From positions 25,102 to 72,437 of the forward strand of contig NZ_VCHX02000135.1 in the NCBI RefSeq assembly GCF_005768555.2: a stretch of 47,336 bases of DNA, read 5' to 3'. Position numbers and translations under genes: made by a program. Under the pieces are notes generated by a model. That model was not told where the DNA came from. It made no database searches and saw nothing but the letters and a program-made list of their open reading frames with translations. Numbering within the stretch: the first letter of the stretch is position 1; each line of letters begins with the position of its first letter. This DNA comes from Streptomyces sporangiiformans (lineage in GTDB: Bacteria; Actinomycetota; Actinomycetes; Streptomycetales; Streptomycetaceae). Shown here one piece after another: positions 32,732 to 40,620 of the stretch.

Positions 32732-33814
32732 TCACTCTGTGTCGACCGTCACCTTGCCGCTGACGATGTCCTCCTTGGCCTTGTCCACGGCCGCCACGAC
32801 TTCGGTCATCGCCTTGTACTTCGGGTTGGAGTCGGCGAAGCCCACGCCGCCGGACTTCAGGTCGCCGCGCTGCTCGCCGGAGAGCGGCTTGCCCTCGACG
32901 ACCGACTTGGTGAGGTCGTAGACGGCGCCGCCGACGTCCTTGAGCGCGGAGCCCAGGATGTAGTCCTTGGACTTGGCGAGGGCCTTCTGCTGGTACTGGT
33001 CGGAGTCGACGCCGATCGCCCAGACCTTGTTGGCCGCGGCCTCCTGGATGACGCCCTGACCGGACAGGCCCGCGGCGTGGTAGATCACGTCGGCGCCGTC
33101 CTCGATCTGGCCGCTGGTGGCCTCCTTGCCCATGCTCGGGCTGGCGAACCCGCCCTCCTCGGGCTTCTCGGTGAGGTAGCGCTTCTCGATCTTGATCTTC
33201 GGGTTGATCGAGTGCACCCCCTGGACGAAGCCCGCCTCGAACTTGTGGATGAGGGGGATGTCCACACCGCCGATGAAGCCGACGTGGTTGACCTTGGTGG
33301 TCTTGGCGGCGGCCACGCCCGCGAGGTAGGAGGCCTGCTCCTCGGCGAACAGCATGTCGGCCACGTTGTCGGCCTTGACGGTGCCGTCGTCGATGATGCC
33401 GAAGGTGACCTTCGGGAACTTGGCGGCGACCTCCTTGACCGCCGGCGCGTAGATGTAGCCGACGCCGATCACGGGGTTGTAGCCGGCCTTGGCCATCTGC
33501 TCCAGGCGCTGCACCTTGTCGGCGCTGGACTCGGAGTCGCCCGGCTCGATGTCGTTGCCGCCGATCTTGAAGTCCTTCTTGGCCTTCTCGAACCCGGAGA
33601 AGGCCGCGTCGTTGAAGGACTGGTCGCCCCGGCCGCCGATGTCGTAGGCGAGGCCGATGCCCTTGCCCGAGTAGCCGCTCTTCGAGTCACCTTCACTCTG
33701 CGACGACTCGCTGCTGGTCTCGCCGCACCCGGCGGCAGCGACGACGACCACCGCGACGGCGACGGCCGCCTGGGAAAGTCTCGTCTTCCGAGAGATCCGA
33801 GAAATCCGACGCAT
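32732..33814 (-). CDS. bmpA: BMP-family nucleoside-binding lipoprotein (first copy)
   Basis: This 360-residue lipoprotein starts at ATG 33814 after AAGGGG. The signal peptide has a basic head (RRISRISRKTR), a long hydrophobic core and the lipobox AAGC (Cys30). The mature part carries the Bmp pattern: IGLAYDIGGRGDQSFNDAAF, NPVIGVGYIYAPAVKEVA, HVGFIGGVDIPLIHKFEAGF and AGLSGQGVIQEAA. It should bind nucleosides outside the membrane for the Nup importer encoded downstream. Having two paralogues before one importer suggests different ligand preference. Confidence 0.93.
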   Translation of the reverse strand: MRRISRISRKTRLSQAAVAVAVVVVAAAGCGETSSESSQSEGDSKSGYSGKGIGLAYDIGGRGDQSFNDAAFSGFEKAKKDFKIGGNDIEPGDSESSADKVQRLEQMAKAGYNPVIGVGYIYAPAVKEVAAKFPKVTFGIIDDGTVKADNVADMLFAEEQASYLAGVAAAKTTKVNHVGFIGGVDIPLIHKFEAGFVQGVHSINPKIKIEKRYLTEKPEEGGFASPSMGKEATSGQIEDGADVIYHAAGLSGQGVIQEAAANKVWAIGVDSDQYQQKALAKSKDYILGSALKDVGGAVYDLTKSVVEGKPLSGEQRGDLKSGGVGFADSNPKYKAMTEVVAAVDKAKEDIVSGKVTVDTE

Positions 33815-33875
33815 GAGAGTACCCCTTACATTCCCCAAAGCGCCGTGAGTCGCCGACGCTGACTGCGGCGCACAG

Positions 33876-33887
33876 TAACGCGCGTAG
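33876..33887. promoter_or_regulatory. Nucleoside-regulon operator, first bmp copy
   Basis: TAACGCGCGTAG lies 61 bases before the start of the first bmp gene. In gene direction it is GTCTACGCGCGTTAC, identical to the second bmp copy. CCGTTATCGA follows at 33916-33925, at exactly the same distance as in the other bmp promoter. Confidence 0.7.
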
Positions 33888-34052
33888 ACGACGAGGGGAA
33901 CGGGGTTCATCGCGGCCGTTATCGATTCGTGCCGACGGCTCGTTACGTTTGCCCGCCGCCGGTTACGTCCGAGTGACGCGAGCGGACGAAGGGGAACCGA
34001 AGGGGCACTCCGGGGCGGCGGGCTTTCGACCTGCGATGTGGCTGAACCAGGA

Positions 34053-34079
34053 CCTGTCCGGCCTGATCCGCCGGACAGG
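34053..34079 (-). terminator. Hairpin terminator after the amidohydrolase
   Basis: A 9-bp perfect stem (CCTGTCCGG with CCGGACAGG) and a 9-base loop start 2 bases past the amidohydrolase stop codon. Confidence 0.65.
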
Positions 34080-34081
34080 CC

Positions 34082-35302
34082 CTAACGATCGGCGTCCAAC
34101 AAGGCGGCCGCGGTGAAGAGTTCGACGCCCACGGTGATCGCCGACTCGTCCGCGTCGAAGTCGCCCTGGTGCAGATCCCGGACGGCCCACTCGCCGGGCG
34201 TACGCACCCCGAGGCGGGCCATGGCGCCGGGGACCTGCTCCAGGTACCAGGAGAAGTCCTCGCCGCCCAGGCTCTGTTCGGTGTCCTCGACGGAGTGCAC
34301 GCCGCAGCGGATGGCCATCGCGTCGCGCAACAGGTCGGTCGTCTCCAGGTCGTTGACGACCGGTGGAACCCCGCGGATGTAGTTGATCTCCGACTTGGCC
34401 CGGTGGAGGTTGGCGATCTCGTCGATGGCGGCGTGCACGAGGTCGGGCGCGGCCCGCCAGGAGGCGAGGTCGAGGCAGCGTACGGTCCCGGAGAGCTCGG
34501 CGTGCTGCGGGATGACGTTGCAGGCGTGCCCGGACTCGATACGGCCCCAGGTCACCGCGAGCCCGGCGCGGGCGTCGACGCGCCGGGCGACCAGGGCCGG
34601 CACGTCGGTGACGACGCGGGCGACGGCGGTGACCAGGTCGGTGGTGAGGTGGGGGCGCGCGGTGTGGCCGCCCGGACCGTTCAGCGCGACCTCCAGCCGG
34701 TCGCAGGCGGAGGTGATGGGGCCGTGCCGCAGCCCGATGCGTCCCGCGTCGACCTTCGGATCACAGTGCACGCCGACGATCCGCCCGACGCCTTCCAGCG
34801 CTCCGGACTCGATGGCGTCCGACGCACCGCCGGGCAGTACTTCCTCGGCGGGCTGGAAGATCAGCCGCACGGCCCGCTTGAGCCGTCCTTGCCGGTGCAG
34901 ATCGGCCAGGACGAGCCCGGCGCCCAGCACCACGGCCGTGTGGACGTCGTGGCCACAGGCGTGTGCGCGGTCGGGCACGGTCGACCGGTAGGCGCAGTCG
35001 ACCTTGGTGTCCGGGATCGGCAGCGCGTCGATGTCCGCGCGCAGGGCGAGCATGGGGCGGGCCGGGTCCGGCTCGCCGATGTCACAGATGAGGCCGGTGC
35101 CGACGGCGAGCACCTGGGGCTGGAGCCCGGCGCGCTCCAGGCGCGCCTTGATCGCCGCGGTGGTGCGGAACTCCTGGTTGCCCAGCTCCGGGTGCATGTG
35201 CAGGTCGCGGCGGAACGCCACGAGTTCGGCGCGCAGGCCCTCCGGGAGCGTACCGGGGAGCACGGCTTGCCCGGTCGTATCGGCCTCGGACTCTCTGGAC
35301 AT
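34082..35302 (-). CDS. M20-family amidohydrolase (peptidase M20D type)
   Basis: This 406-residue metal-dependent hydrolase resembles N-acyl-amino-acid and indole-acetyl-amino-acid hydrolases. Motifs are RRDLHMHPELGNQE near residue 31, LRADIDALPI, HACGHDVHTAVVLG with metal ligands, LIFQPAEEVLPGGA with the catalytic Glu, and GPGGHTARP in the lid domain, ending near SLGGEDFSWYLE. ATG 35302 has GAGGGTG upstream; GTG 35314 is an alternative. It stands alone, with its own terminator. The substrate cannot be told from sequence. Confidence 0.9.
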   Translation of the reverse strand: MSRESEADTTGQAVLPGTLPEGLRAELVAFRRDLHMHPELGNQEFRTTAAIKARLERAGLQPQVLAVGTGLICDIGEPDPARPMLALRADIDALPIPDTKVDCAYRSTVPDRAHACGHDVHTAVVLGAGLVLADLHRQGRLKRAVRLIFQPAEEVLPGGASDAIESGALEGVGRIVGVHCDPKVDAGRIGLRHGPITSACDRLEVALNGPGGHTARPHLTTDLVTAVARVVTDVPALVARRVDARAGLAVTWGRIESGHACNVIPQHAELSGTVRCLDLASWRAAPDLVHAAIDEIANLHRAKSEINYIRGVPPVVNDLETTDLLRDAMAIRCGVHSVEDTEQSLGGEDFSWYLEQVPGAMARLGVRTPGEWAVRDLHQGDFDADESAITVGVELFTAAALLDADR

Positions 35303-35620
35303 CAATTGGTTCACCCTCTGAAGGGTAGGACGATGCGACCGCTCTCTGACCCACGATCTACAAAATTTCAGCCCGTTAGGGTAAGAAAACCTGGCCGCGT
35401 AACGCATAGGTATCGACTGGGATGGGTACACTCGCCCGGCTTTCCGACCGACTGGATCTTCCATCGGCACGCCGGAACCGGCGCCGGAAGCCCCGTACGG
35501 AACTCGGCGCCGACTGATCCCTTTCCCGGGTTGCCGGGAACGGGCTCTCTACGCATACCACGCATACGCACCGCCGGCCGGTTCTGTTCACCTACCGGAC
35601 TTACGTCACCTCAGGTCGCC
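35303..35620. other. 318-base spacer, amidohydrolase promoter region
   Basis: No gene is seen. The part nearest the amidohydrolase is unusually A/T-rich. On the minus strand TTACCC (35384-35379) and TAGATC (35360-35355), 18 bases apart, could be a promoter. GCATACCACGCATACG at 35556 and CTCAGGTCGC twice at 35610-35630 are short direct repeats. I find no clear hairpin terminator after the glycosyltransferase-like gene. Confidence 0.4.
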
Positions 35621-36751
35621 TCAGGTCGCCGGGACCACAGGAAGGGCGGGAAGCGCGGGGACCGCAGACAGGCGGTGTACGTCGCGGGCCGTTCCCGTCA
35701 CGCCCGACAGGAAGCCCTGGGCGCGGGGGGAGGCTGTCTCCGTGAGCCAGGCCGGGTCGATGTCGCAGACGGCGACCCGGACCTCGGTACCGACGAGCGC
35801 CAGCGGGAGGGTGTGGACGACGGTCGAGGGAAAACTCAGGATCGTACGGCCGATGGGGCCACGGCGGGCGATCAGTTCGAGGGGGAGCTCGGGGCGGACG
35901 ATCTCCAGGCCGGTCTCGCCGGCCAGCCGGCGGAGTTTGTCGGTGCTCTCGCGGCGGTGGGCGAAGTAGCGGGTCGCGCCGTAGGTCTTGGTGAGCCCCT
36001 TCACGGCTTCCAGGTAGCGGTCGCCGTCCACGACTCCCGTCTCCACCAGGGACGTGCCCACCAGGTCCGCGCCCTTGGTGAGGCGCGGCGGGCCGAAGCG
36101 GGCGCGGGTCCAGGAGAAGTCGTTGACGGTGATGTGGACGCCCTCGGGCGTCTCGGTGATCGGCATGGAGGAGAAGACCTCCACGCGGCGCCCGGAGCGG
36201 GGCGTGAGGCGGCGGCGCGCCGAGGCGGAGACCGGCGCGAACACCAGGTCACGTGCGCCGGGGCGACCGCCCCGCCGGTGCCAGCGCACCAGGCGCTCAC
36301 CGCGGGCGAGTTGGGAGACGAACTCCATCGTCGCGGTGCCGTCGTCCACGACGACGAGGTCGCGGGCGCGGGTGATGGTCAGGAGGAGCTGGACGTAGCG
36401 GGAGAACGGGTCGCCCATGACGATCCGCTTCGCCCGGCGCAGCAGCGGAGCCAGGCCGCCGATCGTCTGGAAGGGCGCCGCCGGCCCGCCGCGCGCCTCC
36501 TCCCAGCGGACCTCGTACCCCTCGCCGCGCGCCAGCTCGGACATACGGCGCAGCTGACCGCGGGTCATCGGGTCGTTGGGAGAGAGGACGACGAGGGTGA
36601 GCCCCGCGCCGGGATCCTGGAGCGCGTTCGCATGGGCCCACTCCAGGACATTGAGGAGCTGGACCGGGCTCTCCACGAAGGCGAGCGTCTGTGAGACAGG
36701 CGTCTTCGTGGAGGCCGTGCGGGAGCCGGTGGATCCGGCGCGGGGACTCAT
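35621..36751 (-). CDS. Sialyltransferase-like GT-B protein (GT52-like)
   Basis: This 376-residue protein is not a close match to a named family I can recall in full, but it has the three marks shared by bacterial sialyltransferases: an acidic DDG motif (LVVVDDGTATMEF, near 135), an HP-like motif (YFAHRRES, near 265) and an S/T motif (LSFPSTVVHTLPLAL, near 310). FVESPVQLLNVLEW at 25-38 is like the opening strand of GT52 enzymes. It follows neuB on the same strand (70-base gap), so transfer of a nonulosonic acid is the likely job. Confidence in the fold is moderate and in the substrate low. Confidence 0.72.
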   Translation of the reverse strand: MSPRAGSTGSRTASTKTPVSQTLAFVESPVQLLNVLEWAHANALQDPGAGLTLVVLSPNDPMTRGQLRRMSELARGEGYEVRWEEARGGPAAPFQTIGGLAPLLRRAKRIVMGDPFSRYVQLLLTITRARDLVVVDDGTATMEFVSQLARGERLVRWHRRGGRPGARDLVFAPVSASARRRLTPRSGRRVEVFSSMPITETPEGVHITVNDFSWTRARFGPPRLTKGADLVGTSLVETGVVDGDRYLEAVKGLTKTYGATRYFAHRRESTDKLRRLAGETGLEIVRPELPLELIARRGPIGRTILSFPSTVVHTLPLALVGTEVRVAVCDIDPAWLTETASPRAQGFLSGVTGTARDVHRLSAVPALPALPVVPAT

Positions 36752-36768
36752 CGACGTACAACCGTCGC

Positions 36769-36810
36769 TTCCGTGAGTACGGACTGGGGATCCGTGAGTA
36801 CGGACTGGGT
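36769..36810. repeat. 21-bp direct repeat in the spacer before the GT gene
   Basis: Two tandem copies share CCGTGAGTACGGACTGGG, in a 70-base spacer between neuB and the transferase gene. Each copy contains CCGTGAGTACGG, a near-palindrome, so two equal protein-binding sites or a pair of small hairpins are possible. Confidence 0.6.
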
Positions 36811-36821
36811 GAGGGCCGAGG

Positions 36822-37769
36822 TCAGACCGCGACCGGCTCGCCCGCGGCCGTGGCGATCTCGGCCTCGGCGACGACGCCCTGGACGCGGCGCAGCTTCTTC
36901 ATCGGGCCGAGCTCGGAGTCGTACACCTTCTTGACGCCGTCGCCGAGGGAGGCCTCGATGGTGCGGATGTCGCGGACCAGGCGGGTCAGGCCCTGCGGCT
37001 CGACCGAGGCGGCCTGGTCGGAGCCCCACATGGCGCGGTCGAGGGTGATGTGGCGCTCGACGAAGGTGGCGCCGAGGGCGACCGCGGCGAGGGTTGTCTG
37101 CAGGCCGGTCTCGTGGCCGGAGTAGCCGATCGGGACGTTCGGGTACTCGGCCTGCAGCGTGTTGATCACGCGGAGGTTCAGCTCCTCGGCCTTCGCCGGG
37201 TACGTCGAAGTGGCGTGGCAGAGAAGGATGTTGTCCGAGCCCAGGACCTCCACGGCGTGGCGGATCTGCTTCGGGGTCGACATGCCGGTGGAGAGGATGA
37301 CCGTGCGGCCCGTCGCGCGCAGGGCGCGCAGCAGCTCGTCGTCCGTGAGGGAGGCGGACGCGACCTTGTGGGCGGGGACGTCGAACTTCTCCAGGAAGGC
37401 GACGGCCTCGGTGTCCCACGGGGACGCGAACCAGGCGATGTCCTTCTCCTTGCAGTACGCGTCGATCTGACGGTACTCGTCCTCACCGAACTCCACGCGG
37501 TGGCGGTAGTCGATGTAGGTCATACGACCCCAGGGGGTGTCGCGCTCGATGTCCCACTGGTCGCGCGGGGTGCAGATCTCGGGGGTGCGCTTCTGGAACT
37601 TCACGGCGTCGCAGCCGGCCTCGGCCGCCACGTCGATCAGCTTGAAGGCGTTCTCGAGGTCGCCGTTGTGGTTGATGCCGATCTCACCGGTGACGTAGAC
37701 CGGCTGGCCGGGGCCGGCGGTCTTCGAACCGAACGTGCGCAGACGGGAGATGGAGGTCACAGCGCTCAT
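36822..37769 (-). CDS. neuB: NeuB-family nonulosonate (sialic acid/Kdn) synthase, short form
   Basis: NeuB enzymes condense phosphoenolpyruvate with a hexose derivative to give a nine-carbon sugar acid. The 315-residue protein has the TIM-barrel landmarks: VTGEIGINHNGD (27-37), AVKFQKRTPE, FASPWDTEAVAFL, VILSTGMST, LCHATSTYP, IGYSGHE, GATFVERHITLDRAMWGSD. It ends at EAEIATAAGEPVAV, where the C-terminal SAF domain of typical 340- to 350-residue NeuB proteins would begin. ATG 37769 follows AAGGAAAG. It lies 14 bases after the cytidylyltransferase-phosphatase gene. Confidence 0.92.
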   Translation of the reverse strand: MSAVTSISRLRTFGSKTAGPGQPVYVTGEIGINHNGDLENAFKLIDVAAEAGCDAVKFQKRTPEICTPRDQWDIERDTPWGRMTYIDYRHRVEFGEDEYRQIDAYCKEKDIAWFASPWDTEAVAFLEKFDVPAHKVASASLTDDELLRALRATGRTVILSTGMSTPKQIRHAVEVLGSDNILLCHATSTYPAKAEELNLRVINTLQAEYPNVPIGYSGHETGLQTTLAAVALGATFVERHITLDRAMWGSDQAASVEPQGLTRLVRDIRTIEASLGDGVKKVYDSELGPMKKLRRVQGVVAEAEIATAAGEPVAV

Positions 37770-37783
37770 GACAGGAACTTTCC

Positions 37784-39082
37784 TTACTTGTCGAGGGAGT
37801 CGAGAGAAGGGCCGAGGATCCAGCTGGCGATCTCTCGGATCGCGCCGTCGCCACCGGGAACGGTGGTGACCGCGCGTGCGGCGCCGCGCACGACGTCGTG
37901 GGCGCTCGCGACCGCCACGGGCCAGCCGACAAGGCCGAAGCACGGGAGGTCGTTGACGTCGTTGCCGACGTAGAGCACGCGCTCAGGCGCGATGCCCTGC
38001 TCCTCGCACCAGTGCTTCAGCGCGAGGTCTTTCCGGTCGATGCCGTGGAGGACCGGGATGCGCAGCTTCCGGGCCCGTGCGGCGACGACCGGGTTCTGTT
38101 CCGTGGACAGGATCAGCATCGTCAGGCCGCTCTTGCGGAGGGCCGCGATACCGAGTCCGTCCCCGCGGTGCACGGAGACGAACTCCCGTCCGTCGGAGTC
38201 GATCAGCACCCTGTCGTCGGTCTGGGTGCCGTCGAAGTCGAGGACGACCGCGTCGATGTCGTCGGCGGTCGGGAGGGCGCCGGGGCGGGCCGCGTCGAAG
38301 AGCGGCGCCAACGCCCGTGCGCGGGCGAGGTCGTGCGGGTCGTCGATCTCCAGCACCCGTGCGGGGTCGGTGCGGATGAGTTCCGTACGGCCGAAGAAGC
38401 GGTGTTTCGCGGTGCGGAAGCCGACCGCGTCCATGCCGTAGACGGCGCCGGTCTCCAGGAGGTCCTGGGGGCGGTCCTGGCGGCGCGGGCGGAAGGACTT
38501 GTCGTGGTTGATGCCGTAACCGCCGCTCGTCGCGGTGCCGGTGACCAGCGTGTCCGTGCCGCCCTCGACGGCGGCCCGCGCGGTGTCGACCGCCACCGGG
38601 TCGTCGTCGGCGTCGCGCCACACGAAACCGTGGAAGGGGGCAACGGTCAGCGCCGTGTCCGCACCCTTCTCGACGACCGCGCCCGCGACCCCGTCGACGT
38701 CCTCGCGGACGATGAAGGGGCTGGTGCACTGCACGAGGAGTACCGCGTCGACGGCGGAGCCGTGCAGTGCCTCGTGGGCGTCCATGGCGTGCAGGACGGC
38801 CGCCTCGGAGGTCGCGGTGTCGCCGGCGATGGCGGCCGGGCGCAGCACGACCTCCGCCCCGGCCTCTCGGGCGGCGGCGGCGATCGCCTGGTCGTCGGTG
38901 GAGACCACGACGTCCGTCACCAGCCGGGCCGCGAGACACTCGCGGACCGCACGGGCCACGAGCGGTACGCCGCCGACGGGGAGGAGGTTCTTGGCGGGGA
39001 CGCCCTTGGAGCCGCCCCGGGCGGGGATCACCGCGAGCACGCGACGTACCGACGTCGCCTGGCCCGCTTCCGAATGGGACAT
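37784..39082 (-). CDS. Fused CMP-nonulosonate synthetase and HAD phosphatase
   Basis: This 432-residue protein has two enzymes. Residues 13-235 are a NeuA-like cytidylyltransferase: VIPARGGSKGVPAKN (CTP-binding), VSTDD, and LVQCTSPF. Residues 275-430 are a HAD phosphatase of the KdsC/KdnC kind: LDFDGTQTDD with nucleophile Asp282 and acid Asp284, LILSTE, and GNDVNDLPCF. The latter could dephosphorylate the 9-phosphate made by NeuB before activation with CTP. ATG 39082 has AAGGAG at 9 bases; GTG 39118, overlapping the previous stop, is an alternative. Confidence 0.92.
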   Translation of the reverse strand: MSHSEAGQATSVRRVLAVIPARGGSKGVPAKNLLPVGGVPLVARAVRECLAARLVTDVVVSTDDQAIAAAAREAGAEVVLRPAAIAGDTATSEAAVLHAMDAHEALHGSAVDAVLLVQCTSPFIVREDVDGVAGAVVEKGADTALTVAPFHGFVWRDADDDPVAVDTARAAVEGGTDTLVTGTATSGGYGINHDKSFRPRRQDRPQDLLETGAVYGMDAVGFRTAKHRFFGRTELIRTDPARVLEIDDPHDLARARALAPLFDAARPGALPTADDIDAVVLDFDGTQTDDRVLIDSDGREFVSVHRGDGLGIAALRKSGLTMLILSTEQNPVVAARARKLRIPVLHGIDRKDLALKHWCEEQGIAPERVLYVGNDVNDLPCFGLVGWPVAVASAHDVVRGAARAVTTVPGGDGAIREIASWILGPSLDSLDK

Positions 39083-39114
39083 TCGCTGTACTCCTTGGGA
39101 AGGGATCGGGGCGC

Positions 39115-40422
39115 TCACAGCTCACCCATCCGCCGGATGACGGGCGCCACGCGCTGCACGCCGTGCCGGTAGGCGCCGCGCGCCGCCCGGCGCACGATCT
39201 GCCGCACCGGACCGGGCTCCCGGTCGGCGTCCGGAGCGCCGGGCAGCGGGCTGCCGTCCGGGCCGAGGTGGTGGCGGGCGAGAACGCCGGGCAGATAGCC
39301 GGGCGCGGTGGTGGGCGTGTAGTAGGGGGCCAGGGGCGGGAGTTCACCCTTGGCGAGCAGCTCGGCGATGCGCTCGCGGGCCGCGTCGAAGGCCGTCTCG
39401 TACGCCCCGTCGGCGGCGACACCTTGCCGGGCCACCCACTCCTCGTCGGGCGTCGGCCGGTGTCCGGCGTCGAGCTGGTCCCAGGACGCGAGGCATCCGG
39501 AGCCGACGAAGTGGTGGTTGCCGAGGGCTTCGCGCACCCCCAGGTCGGTCAGGACGACCGTGGGGATGCGGCGGTGCAGGGACTCCAGGGCGGCCGTGGA
39601 GCTGACCGTGACCAGCAGGTCGGTGCGGTCGAGGACCTCGCCCATGTGCCCGTACACGAGGCGGAAGTTGGCGGGCGGGTCCAGCCGCTGCACCAGCTTC
39701 TGGTAGGGCTGCTCCTCGATGTGCGTGGTGTGTTCGCCCGGCTTGGAGCGCAGCTTCAGCAGGACCTCGCGGTCCGGGTGCAGCCGCGCGTGCCGGACGA
39801 GCCGCTCCAGCAGGTACGTACGGTCCTTGCGGCTCTCGGGCACGGAGGGCTGTGCGGCGAAGACGACCGTGTACGGGTCGTGCCGCTCGTAGGAGGCACC
39901 GCCGAGGAAAGGCAGCGCGACCTCCGTCACGGACGAGGCGTCGGCGCCCACTCCCTCGTACACGGCGGTGAAACGCTCCGCGTCCTGGCGGGAGTTGGCG
40001 AGGACCAGATCGGCGCCGTGCCGCAGCAGCAGCCCGTCGGCGAGCTTCTCGTAGACGACGCCGACATAGCCGGTGACGACCACGGGCCGCTGTTCGCGCC
40101 CCTGCCAGGCGTACGCGAGTCCGTGCAGCATCGCCTGGACGGCGCCGCCGACGAGGGCGAGCACGACGACGTCGTACGTCTCTTCCCGCATGGTCCGCAG
40201 GAACTCGGCGGCGGTGACTTCGCGGAGGGAGTCCGCGCGGACACCGACCTCGTCGAGCTGGCGGGCCGTGGGAGTGGCACGGCCGCGCAGGAGACGGCCG
40301 TCGAGCCGGATGTCCGATTCGCTCGGCACGAGACGGTTCGCGGTGAGCGCGCCCCATTTCCACCGGGTATCGGAATCCGCGAGAACGGCGACTCGCAGGG
40401 AGTTCGAGGTACTTGCTGGCAC
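39115..40422 (-). CDS. Putative GT-B glycosyltransferase (DUF6716-like)
   Basis: This 435-residue protein starts at GTG 40422 with a poor ribosome binding site. It opens like a GT-B enzyme (RVAVLADSDTRWKWGALTA) and has LVLANSRQDAERF in the middle, EVLLKLRSKPGEHTTH in an HP-motif position, and DLLVTVSSTAALESLHRRIP as the S/T motif. It matches my memory of actinobacterial DUF6716 proteins, labelled putative glycosyltransferases. It is first in the minus-strand unit with the CMP-nonulosonate gene (GTGA or 32-base spacing) and divergent from the plus-strand glycosyltransferase set. Confidence 0.8.
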   Translation of the reverse strand: MPASTSNSLRVAVLADSDTRWKWGALTANRLVPSESDIRLDGRLLRGRATPTARQLDEVGVRADSLREVTAAEFLRTMREETYDVVVLALVGGAVQAMLHGLAYAWQGREQRPVVVTGYVGVVYEKLADGLLLRHGADLVLANSRQDAERFTAVYEGVGADASSVTEVALPFLGGASYERHDPYTVVFAAQPSVPESRKDRTYLLERLVRHARLHPDREVLLKLRSKPGEHTTHIEEQPYQKLVQRLDPPANFRLVYGHMGEVLDRTDLLVTVSSTAALESLHRRIPTVVLTDLGVREALGNHHFVGSGCLASWDQLDAGHRPTPDEEWVARQGVAADGAYETAFDAARERIAELLAKGELPPLAPYYTPTTAPGYLPGVLARHHLGPDGSPLPGAPDADREPGPVRQIVRRAARGAYRHGVQRVAPVIRRMGEL

Positions 40423-40620
40423 GTTCTAGACGCTAGGAAGGCATTCCGATGATCGGCCCAACCGGAATACAACAAAGGGTTAACAGCGCATCGACGAATG
40501 GCGAATCGGCCCCGGATCGACGTGCAAAAAGGCTGGGTTCACCATTCCGCCACGCGTCGTTCACCTGGTATCTCACCGTGGGTCAAGACGAATGCCGGGC
40601 CGCCGCCTAACGTCACTCGG

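Noticed and set aside
34169..36694. 841-codon open frame on the plus strand
   Set aside because: It runs antisense across the amidohydrolase, the spacer and the glycosyltransferase-like gene, with no domain and poor third-position pattern.
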